A DNA stretch of 64,000 nt from Curtobacterium pusillum (GTDB lineage Bacteria > Actinomycetota > Actinomycetes > Actinomycetales > Microbacteriaceae), in contig NZ_JABMCE010000086.1 in assembly GCF_013359865.1 (NCBI RefSeq), forward strand, positions 1 through 64,000, in the 5' to 3' direction. The notes under the pieces are model-generated. The model ran no database searches, was not told the origin of the DNA, and worked only from the letters and a program-made list of their open reading frames with translations. Shown piece by piece: positions 1-7,995 of this stretch. The position numbers and the translations under genes are program-made. How positions within the stretch are numbered: position 1 is the first letter of the stretch; every line of letters begins with the position of its first letter.

Positions 1-1
1 G

Positions 2-199
2 CGTTCGGGTGCCGCGGCGGGCGGTCGCCGCAGCGGCGGCAGCCGCCGCGCGTCGAGTGACGTGGTCCGGGGCGGGTCCGCTCCCGTCTGGTCGTCCGAG
101 GGCGGCTACGCCGCGGGTCGTGGGACCGGCACCGAGTCGGGCGGCAACCGTCGTGGTGGCTCGCGCCGCGCCTCCCGTCCGGCCGGCTCCGCCCGCTGA
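2..199 (+). CDS. C-terminal tail of an Arg/Gly/Ser-rich protein (partial, possibly a DEAD-box RNA helicase)
   Basis: The window opens inside a reading frame that ends with TGA at 197-199; its start lies upstream. The 65 visible residues are low-complexity and basic, rich in Gly, Arg and Ser, with pieces such as GGRRSGGSRRAS and GGSRRASRPAGSAR. Tails like this are typical of actinobacterial DEAD/DEAH-box RNA helicases, where they bind RNA, but no catalytic motif is visible, so the helicase assignment is inference. The stop is followed within 14 nt by a strong hairpin, which supports this being the true 3' end of a plus-strand gene. Confidence 0.5.
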   Translation, partial: RSGAAAGGRRSGGSRRASSDVVRGGSAPVWSSEGGYAAGRGTGTESGGNRRGGSRRASRPAGSAR

Positions 200-212
200 C
201 ACTGATCCCTTC

Positions 213-284
213 CGCAAAACACCGGTGCCCGTCGGTCGAACACCCGCATTCCGGGGTTCGGCCCACGGGCACCGGTGTTTTGCG
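213..284 (+). terminator. Long perfect hairpin downstream of the first gene
   Basis: The arms 213-232 and 265-284 are exact 20-nt reverse complements (CGCAAAACACCGGTGCCCGT on the left) around a 32-nt loop. The loop itself contains CGAAC and GTTCG half-sites that can pair. The position just after a stop codon fits transcription termination. The left arm belongs to a 14-mer, CCCTTCCGCAAAAC (207-220), that recurs at 22479-22492, again after a plus-strand stop. Confidence 0.7.
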
Positions 285-417
285 TGGCGGGCGGGGCGGG
301 CGCGGGACAACCTTGACGCTCCCTGCGAGCGGACTCGTCCGAGACGCGTACGTTCTGGGTCACCGGAGGCCGCGCGAGCGGCCGACGGGGAAACGTCCGC
401 TGGTGGAAGGAGTGCCT

Positions 418-618
418 ATGGCCGGGATCGATGACATCAAGAACGCCGCTGAGAAGGCGGCAGGCAAGGCCAAGGAAGGCGCCGGCAACGTGACGGACAA
501 CGACCGCCTCAAGGCCGAGGGCCAGACCGATCAGGCCAAGGCCTCGGCCAAGCAGGGCGTCACGGACGTCAAGGACGCCGCGCACGGCGTCGCCGACAGC
601 TTCAACGACGACAAGTAG
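418..618 (+). CDS. CsbD family small stress protein
   Basis: The gene encodes a 66-residue hydrophilic, Lys/Ala/Asp-rich protein that begins MAGIDDIKNAAEKAAGKAKE. It has the repeating amphipathic pattern of the CsbD-like family (K-AEGK-DQAKA type repeats). CsbD proteins accumulate under general stress or starvation in many bacteria and their biochemical role is unknown. The start is chosen at ATG 418 because a good AAGGAG site (407-412) sits 5 nt upstream; the frame stays open further upstream but without family similarity. It is monocistronic, with a terminator hairpin at 646-680. Confidence 0.9.
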   Translation: MAGIDDIKNAAEKAAGKAKEGAGNVTDNDRLKAEGQTDQAKASAKQGVTDVKDAAHGVADSFNDDK

Positions 619-645
619 GACCAAGCCGGTCGTCCGACCGAGCTG

Positions 646-680
646 CGAAGCCCCGGTTCCCACAGGGAACCGGGGCTTCG
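646..680 (+). terminator. Rho-independent-type hairpin after the CsbD gene
   Basis: Perfect 16-nt arms, CGAAGCCCCGGTTCCC at 646-661 and its reverse complement at 665-680, enclose an ACA loop. It lies 27 nt after the CsbD stop and 17 nt before the converging stop of the DUF4916 gene at 698, so it can serve both directions. There is no U-tract, as is common in high-GC actinobacteria. Confidence 0.85.
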
Positions 681-697
681 TCGCGGGGAGAGCGCGG

Positions 698-1240
698 CTA
701 CATGAGCGCGCCGACCGAGGCCAGGCCGGCGCGGAGCAGGGCACCGCGCCCGCCCTCCATCTCCTCGGCCACCGCGTCGGAAGCCGCTTCCATCGGGCTC
801 ATCCACGTGAGCTCGAGGGCGTCCTGCCGGGGCTCGCACGTCCCGGTCACGGGCACGACGTACGCGAGGGAGATCGCGTGCTGTCGCTCGTCCGTGTAGA
901 CGGAGGCTCCGGGCAGCGGGAAGTACTCCGCGACGGTGAACGGGTTCGGGCTCGCCGGCAGCTGCGGGAACGCCATCGGCCCGAGGTCCTTCTCGAGGTG
1001 CCGGAACAGCGCCGTGCGGATGGACTCGCCGAACATCACGCGTCCGGACACCAGCGTGCGGGCGATGGAGCCGCTCGGGGCGACGCGCAGCAGCACGCCG
1101 ACCTCGGTGACGACACCGAGGCCGTCGGTCCGGACGGGGATCGCCTCGACGTAGCAGATCGGCAGCCGACGACGGACGTTCGCGAGTTCCTCGTCGGACA
1201 GCCAGCCGGAGTCGGGGTCGGGGGTGCGCAGCGAGGCCAT
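698..1240 (-). CDS. DUF4916 / NUDIX-hydrolase-like protein
   Basis: This 180-residue protein matches the actinobacterial DUF4916 family, which is distantly related to NUDIX hydrolases. Family-typical segments are SGWLSDEELANVRRRLPICY near the N-terminus, VSGRVMFGESIRTALFRHL, HLEKDLGPMAFPQLP, FTVAEYFPLPG and QHAISLAYVVPV. I see no complete NUDIX box (Gx5Ex7REUxEExGU), so hydrolase activity is not assured. Family length is about 175-185, so it appears full length. No substrate is known. It stands alone between the CsbD gene, which converges on it, and the PadR gene. Confidence 0.85.
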   Translation of the reverse strand: MASLRTPDPDSGWLSDEELANVRRRLPICYVEAIPVRTDGLGVVTEVGVLLRVAPSGSIARTLVSGRVMFGESIRTALFRHLEKDLGPMAFPQLPASPNPFTVAEYFPLPGASVYTDERQHAISLAYVVPVTGTCEPRQDALELTWMSPMEAASDAVAEEMEGGRGALLRAGLASVGALM

Positions 1241-1338
1241 GCACCGTGTCTACCAGTCGCCGCGGCGAGTTCGACGGAAGGCGCGGGGGTCGGGGAGGTT
1301 GTGAATCGACTCCGTGGCCGCGTTCATCGGGACGGAGA

Positions 1339-1382
1339 CGGACAGGAGGCGCGGTGCAGGCTGGCACCGCGCCTCCTGTCCG
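1339..1382. terminator. Perfect inverted pair of the GGAGGCGCGGT repeat, downstream of padR
   Basis: The arms 1339-1357 and 1364-1382 are exact 19-nt reverse complements around a 6-nt loop (AGGCTG). It lies 14 nt past the stop of the minus-strand PadR gene and is its likely terminator. Each arm contains GGAGGCGCGG or its complement, the core of the 13-mer repeat scattered through the window, so this is a head-to-head pair of that repeat used as a hairpin. Confidence 0.8.
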
Positions 1383-1396
1383 GATGGGTGACGTCG

Positions 1397-2083
1397 CTAG
1401 TCGGCGAGGATCTGCAGGAGGTCCTTGCGGAGCTGGTCGATCTTGGCCGTGGCCGCCTTCGCCTGCTCCTCCGTCGCGCTCGTCCGGTACATGTGCAGGA
1501 CGCCCATGGTCTTCCGGAGCGTCTCGACGAACTCGCGCTGCGAGTCCGGGAGGCCGGGAGCGTCGAACGCGGCCGCGATCTCGTCCGCCTTCGCCTCGGC
1601 CTCGGCCTTGCCGGCGTCGGTGAGCTCGAAGAGCGTCTTGCGGCCATCGCCCGTGGAGACCACGAGGTCCTCGTCGACGAGCTGCTGGAGCGTCGGGTAG
1701 ACCGAGCCGGGGCTCGGCTTCCAGGCACCGCCGGTGCGCTCGGCGATCGTCTTGATCACGGCGTACCCGTTCTGCGGCCCCTCGGCCAGCAGGCCGAGGA
1801 TCGCGAGGCGGACGTCACCACGACGGCGACGCTCGCGACCGAAGCCGGGTCCACCGAAGCCGGGACCGCCGAAGCCCGGGCCGCCGAATCCGGGGCCGAA
1901 ACCGCCGCGTCCACCGAATCCGGGGCCGAAGCCACGGCCGCCGTGGTCGTGATCACCGCGGTCCCGGCCGGGGAAGCCGGCGCCGTGGTGCTGCCGCGCG
2001 CCGCCGAAGCGAGGGCCGCGCGGACCGGAGCCGCGCTGGTCGCGGCCGAACGTGTTGCTGTTGTCGTCATACATGGGGCGCAT
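1397..2083 (-). CDS. PadR family transcriptional regulator with a glycine-rich N-terminal extension
   Basis: The 228-residue protein has two parts. Residues 1 to about 85 are disordered and rich in Gly, Phe, Arg and His, with repeated GGPGFG units. The rest is a PadR winged helix (RRGDVRLAILGLLAEGPQNG, then GSVYPTLQQLVDEDLV) followed by a helical dimerisation region. PadR proteins usually repress a nearby transporter or their own gene. The start ATG at 2081-2083 has a good GGAAGGA site 6 nt upstream; the second ATG, three codons in, is poorer. A promoter with an embedded inverted repeat at 2161-2190 suggests autoregulation. No obvious target gene is adjacent, since the divergent neighbour is lhr. 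Confidence 0.88.
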   Translation of the reverse strand: MRPMYDDNSNTFGRDQRGSGPRGPRFGGARQHHGAGFPGRDRGDHDHGGRGFGPGFGGRGGFGPGFGGPGFGGPGFGGPGFGRERRRRGDVRLAILGLLAEGPQNGYAVIKTIAERTGGAWKPSPGSVYPTLQQLVDEDLVVSTGDGRKTLFELTDAGKAEAEAKADEIAAAFDAPGLPDSQREFVETLRKTMGVLHMYRTSATEEQAKAATAKIDQLRKDLLQILAD

Positions 2084-2160
2084 GATGAGTCCTTCCTTGT
2101 TGCTGAGTCTGCGCGCGATCGGTCTGACTCGAAGGGTCTTCGTCGTATCGCGATGCGTCA

Positions 2161-2190
2161 ACGATAGATCGCTACCTATCGCTCTGTCAA
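2161..2190 (-). promoter_or_regulatory. padR promoter with candidate PadR operator
   Basis: On the minus strand there is a consensus -35 TTGACA (complement of 2185-2190), an 18-nt spacer, and TATCGT as -10 (complement of 2161-2166). The spacer and -10 carry the inverted repeat CGATAG-N8-CTATCG (2162-2167 and 2176-2181). A bound dimer would cover the promoter, which fits autorepression. The promoter match is direct; the identity of the binding protein is inferred from position. Confidence 0.65.
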
Positions 2191-2245
2191 GGGATGCTCC
2201 GAGCATGGCCCGCTGTCGGTGGTGGCGGGCAGGATGGGACGGACC

Positions 2246-5200
2246 ATGACGGACGTCCTCGAGCGCTTCTCCCCCGCCACCGCGGAGTGGTTCCGTGGCG
2301 CGTTCGACGCGCCGACGGCAGCGCAGGCCGGGGCGTGGGACGCGATCTCGACCGGGCAGCACGCGCTCGTGATCGCCCCGACGGGCTCCGGCAAGACGCT
2401 GGCCTCGTTCCTGTGGTCGATCGACCGGCTCATCACCGCGGCCGACCGCCCGCCCGCGAAGCAGCGCACCCGGGTGCTCTACGTGTCACCGCTCAAGGCG
2501 CTCGGCGTCGACGTCGAGCGGAACCTCCGCAGCCCGCTCGTCGGGATCACCCAGACGGCCCGGCGCCTCGGGCTCGAGCCTCCCGACGTCACGGTGGGGG
2601 TCCGCAGCGGGGACACCCCGTCGTCCGACCGGCAGCGGCTCCTGCGGCAGCCGCCGGACATCCTCATCACCACGCCCGAGTCGCTCTACCTCATGCTCAC
2701 GTCACAGGCTCGCGAGACCCTGGTCAACGTCGACACCGTCATCGTGGACGAGGTGCACGCGGTCGCGTCGACCAAGCGCGGGGCGCACCTCGCCGTGTCG
2801 CTCGAACGGCTCGACGACCTGCTCGAGAAGCCCGTGCAGCGCATCGGCCTCTCCGCGACCGTGCGCCCGCCGGAAGAGGTCGCGCGCTTCCTCGGCGGCC
2901 GTGCACCGGTCTCGATCATCGCGCCGCCCGCCCAGAAGACGTTCGACCTGCGGGTCGTCGTGCCGGTGGACGACATGGCCGAGCTCGGAGCGCCCCCGGT
3001 CGGCGCCGAGGCGTCCGAGTCGCCGACGAACGGGTCGATCTGGCCACACGTCGAGGAACGCGTGGTCGACCTGATCGAGGAGCACCGGTCGACGATCGTC
3101 TTCGCGAACTCCCGGCGGCTGGCCGAACGGCTGACGGCCCGACTCAACGAGATCCACGAGGAGCGGGTGCTCGCCGCAGCCGGTTCCGTGGAGGACGACG
3201 CACTGGTACCGGTCGGGGTGACGCCGGAAGACGACGGGCTGCCGGCCGCCCTGCCCCGGGCGCAGTCCCCCGCGCGGCTCTCGGCGCACGCGCGGCCACC
3301 CGCGCAGCTGATCGGCGCCTCGGGGCAGACCGGCGGCGGCGGGTCGGACACGTCCGTGCCCGTGCTCGCCCGCGCCCACCACGGCTCGGTGTCGAAGGAC
3401 CAGCGGGCCATCATCGAGGACGACCTCAAGTCCGGCCGACTGCGCTGTGTCGTCGCGACGAGTTCGCTCGAGCTGGGCATCGACATGGGCGAGGTCGACC
3501 TCGTCGTCCAGGTCGAGGCACCGCCGTCGGTGGCGAGCGGGCTGCAGCGGGTCGGTCGTGCCGGACACCAGGTGGGCGAGATCTCCCGGGGCGTCCTGTT
3601 CCCGAAGCACCGGGCGGACCTGGTCAACAGCGCGGTGACCGTCGAACGGATGGTGTCCGGCGAGATCGAGGCGATCCAGGTGCCGGCGAACCCGCTCGAC
3701 GTCCTCGCGCAGCACACCGTGGCGGCTGGCGCGATCGACACCGTCGACGTCGAGCACTGGTTCGAACTCGTCCGGCGCAGCGCCCCGTTCAGCGGCCTGC
3801 CCCGCTCGGCGTTCGAGGCGACGCTCGACCTCATCACGGGGCGGTACCCGAGCGACGAGTTCGCCGAGCTCCGACCGCGCCTCGTGTGGGACCGTGTGCA
3901 CGGCACGCTGACCGGGCGTCCGGGGGCGCAGCGGCTCGCCGTGACCAGCGGCGGGACGATCCCGGACCGCGGCATGTTCGGGGTGTTCATGGTCGGCGAG
4001 AAGGCCTCCCGCGTCGGCGAGCTCGACGAGGAGATGGTCTACGAGTCCCGGGTCGGCGACGTCTTCGCCCTCGGCGCGACGAGCTGGCGCATCGAGGAGA
4101 TCACGCACGACCGCGTGATCGTCAGCCCGGCGTTCGGGCAGCCGGGGCGGGTGCCGTTCTGGAAGGGCGACGGCATCGGCCGGCCCGCCGAACTCGGCCG
4201 CGCCACGGGTGCCTTCGTGCGCGAGGTCGAGGGCGCCTCGGGCGACGACGCCCGCGCCCGGGTCGCCGCGGGTGGGCTCGACGAGCGCGCCGTCACGAAC
4301 CTGCTGACGTTCCTGCGCGACCAACGCGCGGCGACCGGGCACGTGCCGAACGACACCACGCTCGTGGTCGAACGCTTCCGCGACGAGCTCGGCGACTGGC
4401 GACTCATCCTGCACTCGCCGTACGGCATGCAGGTGCACGCGCCGTGGGCCCTGGCGGTCGGCGCACGGCTGCGCGAACGGCACGGGATCGACGGCGACGC
4501 CATGGCGGCCGACGACGGCATCGTGGTGCGCATCCCCGAGACGGACGCCGAGCCGCCCGGGGCGGACCTGTTCGTGTTCGAGCGGGACGACCTCGAGACG
4601 CTCGTCACCGACGAGGTCGGGGCGTCGGCGCTGTTCGCGGCTCGGTTCCGCGAGTGTGCCGCTCGGGCGCTCCTGCTGCCCCGGCGGAACCCGGGGCAGC
4701 GGTCTCCGCTCTGGCAGCAGCGCCAGCGGGCGTCGCAGCTGCTCGAGGTCGCGCAGAAGTACCCGTCGTTCCCGATCGTGCTCGAGACCGTGCGCGAGGT
4801 GCTGCAGGACGTGTACGACGTGCCGGCGCTGCTCGGGATCGCCGGCGACATCGCCGGGCGGCGCATCCGGCTGGTGGAGACCGAGACCGAGCAGCCGTCG
4901 CCGTTCGCCCGGTCGCTGCTGTTCGGTTACGTCGCGGCGTTCATGTACGAGGGGGACTCCCCGCTCGCCGAACGCCGTGCGGCGGCGCTGTCCCTCGACT
5001 CGACCCTGCTCGGTGAGCTCCTCGGTCGTGCGGAGCTCCGGGAGCTGCTCGACCCAGCCGTCATCACGTCGGTCGAACGCGACCTGCAACGGCTCTCGCC
5101 GGACCGCCGGGCCCGCGACACCGAGGGCATCGTGGACGTCCTGCGGCTCGTGGGGGCGCTCGACGTCGACGAGGTCGTGGAACGCAGCTGGCTGGCCTCC

Positions 5201-6967
5201 GCCGACGACCGTGCTGCGGCTCAGGCCACCGTCCGGACGGCACTCGAAGCCCTCGAACGGGACCGCCGCGTGCTGTCGTTCTCGCACGCCGGAGCCACCA
5301 GGTGGGCGGTGATCGAGGACGCCTCCCGACTGCGCGACGCACTCGGGGTCCCGCTGCCGATCGGTGTGCCGACGGCGTTCGTCGAACCCGTCGCGGACCC
5401 GCTCGGCGATCTGGTCGGTCGGTACGCCCGGTCCCACGGCCCGTTCTCCGCGCAGGACGCCGCGGAACGCCTCGGGCTCGGGATCGCGGTCGTGCAGGAC
5501 ACCCTCCGGCGGCTCGTGGCCGACCGACGCGTGGTCGAGGGCGAGTTCCGTCCCGATCGCCAGGGCGCGGAGTGGTGCGACGCCGAGGTGCTCCGCCGAA
5601 TCCGGACGAAGTCGCTCGCGGCCCTCCGGCACGAGGTCGAACCGGTGTCGCCGGACACCCTCGCTCGCTTCCTCCCCGCCTGGCAGCACGTGCACACGCC
5701 GGGCACGCGGGGCGGGTTGCGCGGCGTCGACGGTGTGCTGCAGGTGATCGACCAGCTCGCCGGGGTCGCCCTGCCCGCCAGCGCGTGGGAGACGCTGGTG
5801 CTGCCCGCACGGGTCACCGACTACGCCCCGAGCATGCTCGACGAGCTCACGGCGACGGGGGAGGTCCTCTGGTCCGGTGGTGGCGTCCTGCCGGGCAACG
5901 ACGGATGGGTGCGCCTGCACCTCGCCGACACCGCGGCGACGACGCTCGCCGAGCCGTCCGGGGACGAGACCACCGAACTCCAGCGGGACGTGCTCGGAGC
6001 GCTCGCGGGTGGCGGCGCGTACTTCTTCCGGCAGCTCGGGCAGGCCGTGGGCAGCACCGACGACCAGGCGTTGGGGACGGCGCTGTGGGACCTCGTCTGG
6101 GCCGGGCAGATCACGAACGACACGTTCGCCCCGCTCCGGGCGATGCTCGGCGGCAAGGCGAAGACCTCCGGCGCACCGCGAACCCGGGCGTACCGCGGGC
6201 GCCGTCGGCCGACGATGCCGACGCAGTCCGGTCCACACTCCGTCGGCGGACGCTGGTCCCTGCTGCCGCTCGCCGAGTCCGACTCCACAGTGCGCGCCGC
6301 GGCGACGGCCGAGCAGCTGCTCGAGCGGTACGGGGTCGTCACCCGTGGGGCGGTGCAGGTCGAGGGCGTGCGCGGCGGCTTCGCGGGCGTGTACCGGGTG
6401 CTGTCGCGGTTCGAGGAGTCCGGCCGGGCACGCCGGGGGTACTTCGTCGAGGGGCTGGGGGCGGCCCAGTTCGCGACGGGCCCCACGGTCGACCGGCTCC
6501 GGACGTACGCGCGGGACCTCGACGACACCGAACGCGGCGACCCCGACCGCAAGCGCGAGGCCCTCACCCTCGCCGCGACCGATCCCGCGAACGCGTACGG
6601 TGCCTCGCTGCCGTGGCCGACCGAGGCGTCGGGCGACGACACCACCGGCGACGGCGACTCCGGCGTCGCCGCCACCAAGGGCCGAGGGCACCGTCCCGGG
6701 CGGAAGGCCGGCGCACTCGTCACGACCGTCGACGGCGCCCTGGCCGTGTACGTCGAGCGCGGGGGCAAGTCGGTCCTCACCTTCACGGACGACCCCGCTG
6801 ACCTCCGGGCCGCCGCGAACTCGATCGCGGCGACCGTCCGGAGCGGACTCCGCAAGCTCGCGGTCGAGCGGGTCGACGGCGACTTCGTGCTCGAGACACC
6901 GCTCGGCGGGGCGTTGCGAGAAGCGGGCTTCACCGCCACCCCGCAAGGACTGCGACTCCGTGTCTGA
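2246..6967 (+). CDS. lhr: Lhr-family ATP-dependent DNA helicase
   Basis: A 1,573-residue superfamily 2 helicase of the Lhr type, full length. Walker A is APTGSGKT at residues 44-51, the Walker B box is DEVH at 168-171, motif III is LSAT, and the C-terminal RecA lobe carries SSLELGIDMGEVD and GLQRVGRAGH (motif VI). The large remainder holds the winged-helix, DEAD/H-associated and C-terminal domains of bacterial Lhr. In mycobacteria Lhr is a 3'-to-5' ssDNA translocase and RNA:DNA helicase in the DNA-damage response. ATG 2246 is chosen because conservation begins there (MTDVLERFSP); GTG 2219 and ATG 2234 are in-frame alternatives. A nei-type glycosylase follows, the same pairing as lhr-nei in Mycobacterium. 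Confidence 0.95.
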   Translation: MTDVLERFSPATAEWFRGAFDAPTAAQAGAWDAISTGQHALVIAPTGSGKTLASFLWSIDRLITAADRPPAKQRTRVLYVSPLKALGVDVERNLRSPLVGITQTARRLGLEPPDVTVGVRSGDTPSSDRQRLLRQPPDILITTPESLYLMLTSQARETLVNVDTVIVDEVHAVASTKRGAHLAVSLERLDDLLEKPVQRIGLSATVRPPEEVARFLGGRAPVSIIAPPAQKTFDLRVVVPVDDMAELGAPPVGAEASESPTNGSIWPHVEERVVDLIEEHRSTIVFANSRRLAERLTARLNEIHEERVLAAAGSVEDDALVPVGVTPEDDGLPAALPRAQSPARLSAHARPPAQLIGASGQTGGGGSDTSVPVLARAHHGSVSKDQRAIIEDDLKSGRLRCVVATSSLELGIDMGEVDLVVQVEAPPSVASGLQRVGRAGHQVGEISRGVLFPKHRADLVNSAVTVERMVSGEIEAIQVPANPLDVLAQHTVAAGAIDTVDVEHWFELVRRSAPFSGLPRSAFEATLDLITGRYPSDEFAELRPRLVWDRVHGTLTGRPGAQRLAVTSGGTIPDRGMFGVFMVGEKASRVGELDEEMVYESRVGDVFALGATSWRIEEITHDRVIVSPAFGQPGRVPFWKGDGIGRPAELGRATGAFVREVEGASGDDARARVAAGGLDERAVTNLLTFLRDQRAATGHVPNDTTLVVERFRDELGDWRLILHSPYGMQVHAPWALAVGARLRERHGIDGDAMAADDGIVVRIPETDAEPPGADLFVFERDDLETLVTDEVGASALFAARFRECAARALLLPRRNPGQRSPLWQQRQRASQLLEVAQKYPSFPIVLETVREVLQDVYDVPALLGIAGDIAGRRIRLVETETEQPSPFARSLLFGYVAAFMYEGDSPLAERRAAALSLDSTLLGELLGRAELRELLDPAVITSVERDLQRLSPDRRARDTEGIVDVLRLVGALDVDEVVERSWLASADDRAAAQATVRTALEALERDRRVLSFSHAGATRWAVIEDASRLRDALGVPLPIGVPTAFVEPVADPLGDLVGRYARSHGPFSAQDAAERLGLGIAVVQDTLRRLVADRRVVEGEFRPDRQGAEWCDAEVLRRIRTKSLAALRHEVEPVSPDTLARFLPAWQHVHTPGTRGGLRGVDGVLQVIDQLAGVALPASAWETLVLPARVTDYAPSMLDELTATGEVLWSGGGVLPGNDGWVRLHLADTAATTLAEPSGDETTELQRDVLGALAGGGAYFFRQLGQAVGSTDDQALGTALWDLVWAGQITNDTFAPLRAMLGGKAKTSGAPRTRAYRGRRRPTMPTQSGPHSVGGRWSLLPLAESDSTVRAAATAEQLLERYGVVTRGAVQVEGVRGGFAGVYRVLSRFEESGRARRGYFVEGLGAAQFATGPTVDRLRTYARDLDDTERGDPDRKREALTLAATDPANAYGASLPWPTEASGDDTTGDGDSGVAATKGRGHRPGRKAGALVTTVDGALAVYVERGGKSVLTFTDDPADLRAAANSIAATVRSGLRKLAVERVDGDFVLETPLGGALREAGFTATPQGLRLRV

Positions 6968-7027
6968 GCGGAGCCGGAAGGGCGTGGACGGCACCCGCGC
7001 GCCCACGCGACCGGTCCCGACCGGGGC

Positions 7028-7040
7028 GAGCCGCGCCTCC
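7028..7040 (+). repeat. Dispersed 13-mer copy (lhr-nei spacer)
   Basis: Exact GAGCCGCGCCTCC in the 107-nt spacer after lhr. See the finding on the dispersed 13-mer. Confidence 0.7.
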
Positions 7041-7074
7041 CGATCCGTCCATGTGCACCCGACGGCGGTGAGCC

Positions 7075-7854
7075 GTGCCTGAGGGCGACACCGTCTTCCG
7101 AGCCGCACGCCGCCTGCACGCGGCGCTCGCCGGCAAGGTCCTCACCCGGAGCGACTTCCGCGTCCCCGCGTTCGCGACCGTCGACCTCGTCGGCCGCACC
7201 GTGGACGAGGTCGTACCGCGCGGCAAGCACCTGCTGCACCGGATCGGCGACCTGACCGTGCACTCGCACCTCAAGATGGAGGGACGGTGGGACGTCTACG
7301 CGCCCGGTGAGCGGTGGCGTCGACCGGCGCACCAGGCGCGCGCGATCCTCGACGCGTCCGACGTCTCGACGGTCGGGTTCGCGCTCGGCGTCCTCGAGGT
7401 CGTGCCGGGCGACCAGGAAGACGAGGTCGTCGGACACCTCGGGCCCGATCTGCTCGGACCGGACTGGGACGCGGACCTCGCACTGGCGAACCTGCTGCGC
7501 GATCCGGACCGCCCGGTCGGCCTGGCGCTCCTGGACCAGCGCGTGCTCGCCGGCCTCGGGAACGTGTACCGGAACGAGCTCTGCTTCCTCCGCGGGGTGC
7601 TGCCGACCCGGCCGGCGGGCGAGGTGCGCGACCCCGCGCGGATGATCGCGCTCGCGAGTCGGCTCATCCTGGCGAACCGGGAGCGCAGCGCCCGCGTGAC
7701 GACCGGCGTCGACCGTCCGGGTCGGCGATTCTGGGTGTACGGGCGCGCGGGGAAGCCGTGCCTGCGGTGTGGGACGCCGATCCGGTACGGGGAGCTCGGC
7801 GACTCCGAGCTGACGCTGCGGGACACGTACTGGTGTCCACGCTGCCAGACCTGA
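7075..7854 (+). CDS. nei: Fpg/Nei family DNA glycosylase/AP lyase (Nei2-like)
   Basis: The 259-residue enzyme starts at GTG 7075 so that the mature N-terminus is Pro2-Glu3, the catalytic pair of Fpg/Nei glycosylases (MPEGDTVFRAARRL). The H2TH region contains LLDQRVLAGLGNVYRNELCF. The C-terminal zinc finger has Cys229, Cys232, Cys254 and Cys257. The family removes oxidised bases and cleaves AP sites. The Nei rather than Fpg flavour is suggested by the N-terminal sequence and by the lhr neighbour, as in Mycobacterium Nei2. The 107-nt gap from lhr carries a dispersed 13-mer. No strong Shine-Dalgarno sequence is visible. Confidence 0.93.
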   Translation: MPEGDTVFRAARRLHAALAGKVLTRSDFRVPAFATVDLVGRTVDEVVPRGKHLLHRIGDLTVHSHLKMEGRWDVYAPGERWRRPAHQARAILDASDVSTVGFALGVLEVVPGDQEDEVVGHLGPDLLGPDWDADLALANLLRDPDRPVGLALLDQRVLAGLGNVYRNELCFLRGVLPTRPAGEVRDPARMIALASRLILANRERSARVTTGVDRPGRRFWVYGRAGKPCLRCGTPIRYGELGDSELTLRDTYWCPRCQT

Positions 7855-7913
7855 GCAGCGCCGTGCGCAGTCGGGCGGGCCGGCCACAGGACGTCAAGCG
7901 GCGCGAAGGGCCC

Positions 7914-7976
7914 CGAACCACGGAACCGACATCGAACCAGCCGCGAAGGGCGGTTCGACGTCGGAAACGTGGTTCG
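7914..7976. terminator. Long imperfect hairpin between converging genes
   Basis: The arms 7914-7942 and 7948-7976 pair at 23 of 29 positions around a 5-nt loop (GCGAA); both outer ends read CGAACCACG. It sits between the converging stops of nei and the amino-acid permease and is well placed as a bidirectional terminator. Confidence 0.7.
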
Positions 7977-7995
7977 ATCCCAGCGGCGCCGCTCC

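Noticed and set aside
2702..7108. A 1,468-codon open frame on the minus strand opposite lhr
   Set aside because: It is a by-product of high third-position GC in lhr; the translation is Arg/Glu/Gly-rich without domains, while the sense frame is a complete helicase.
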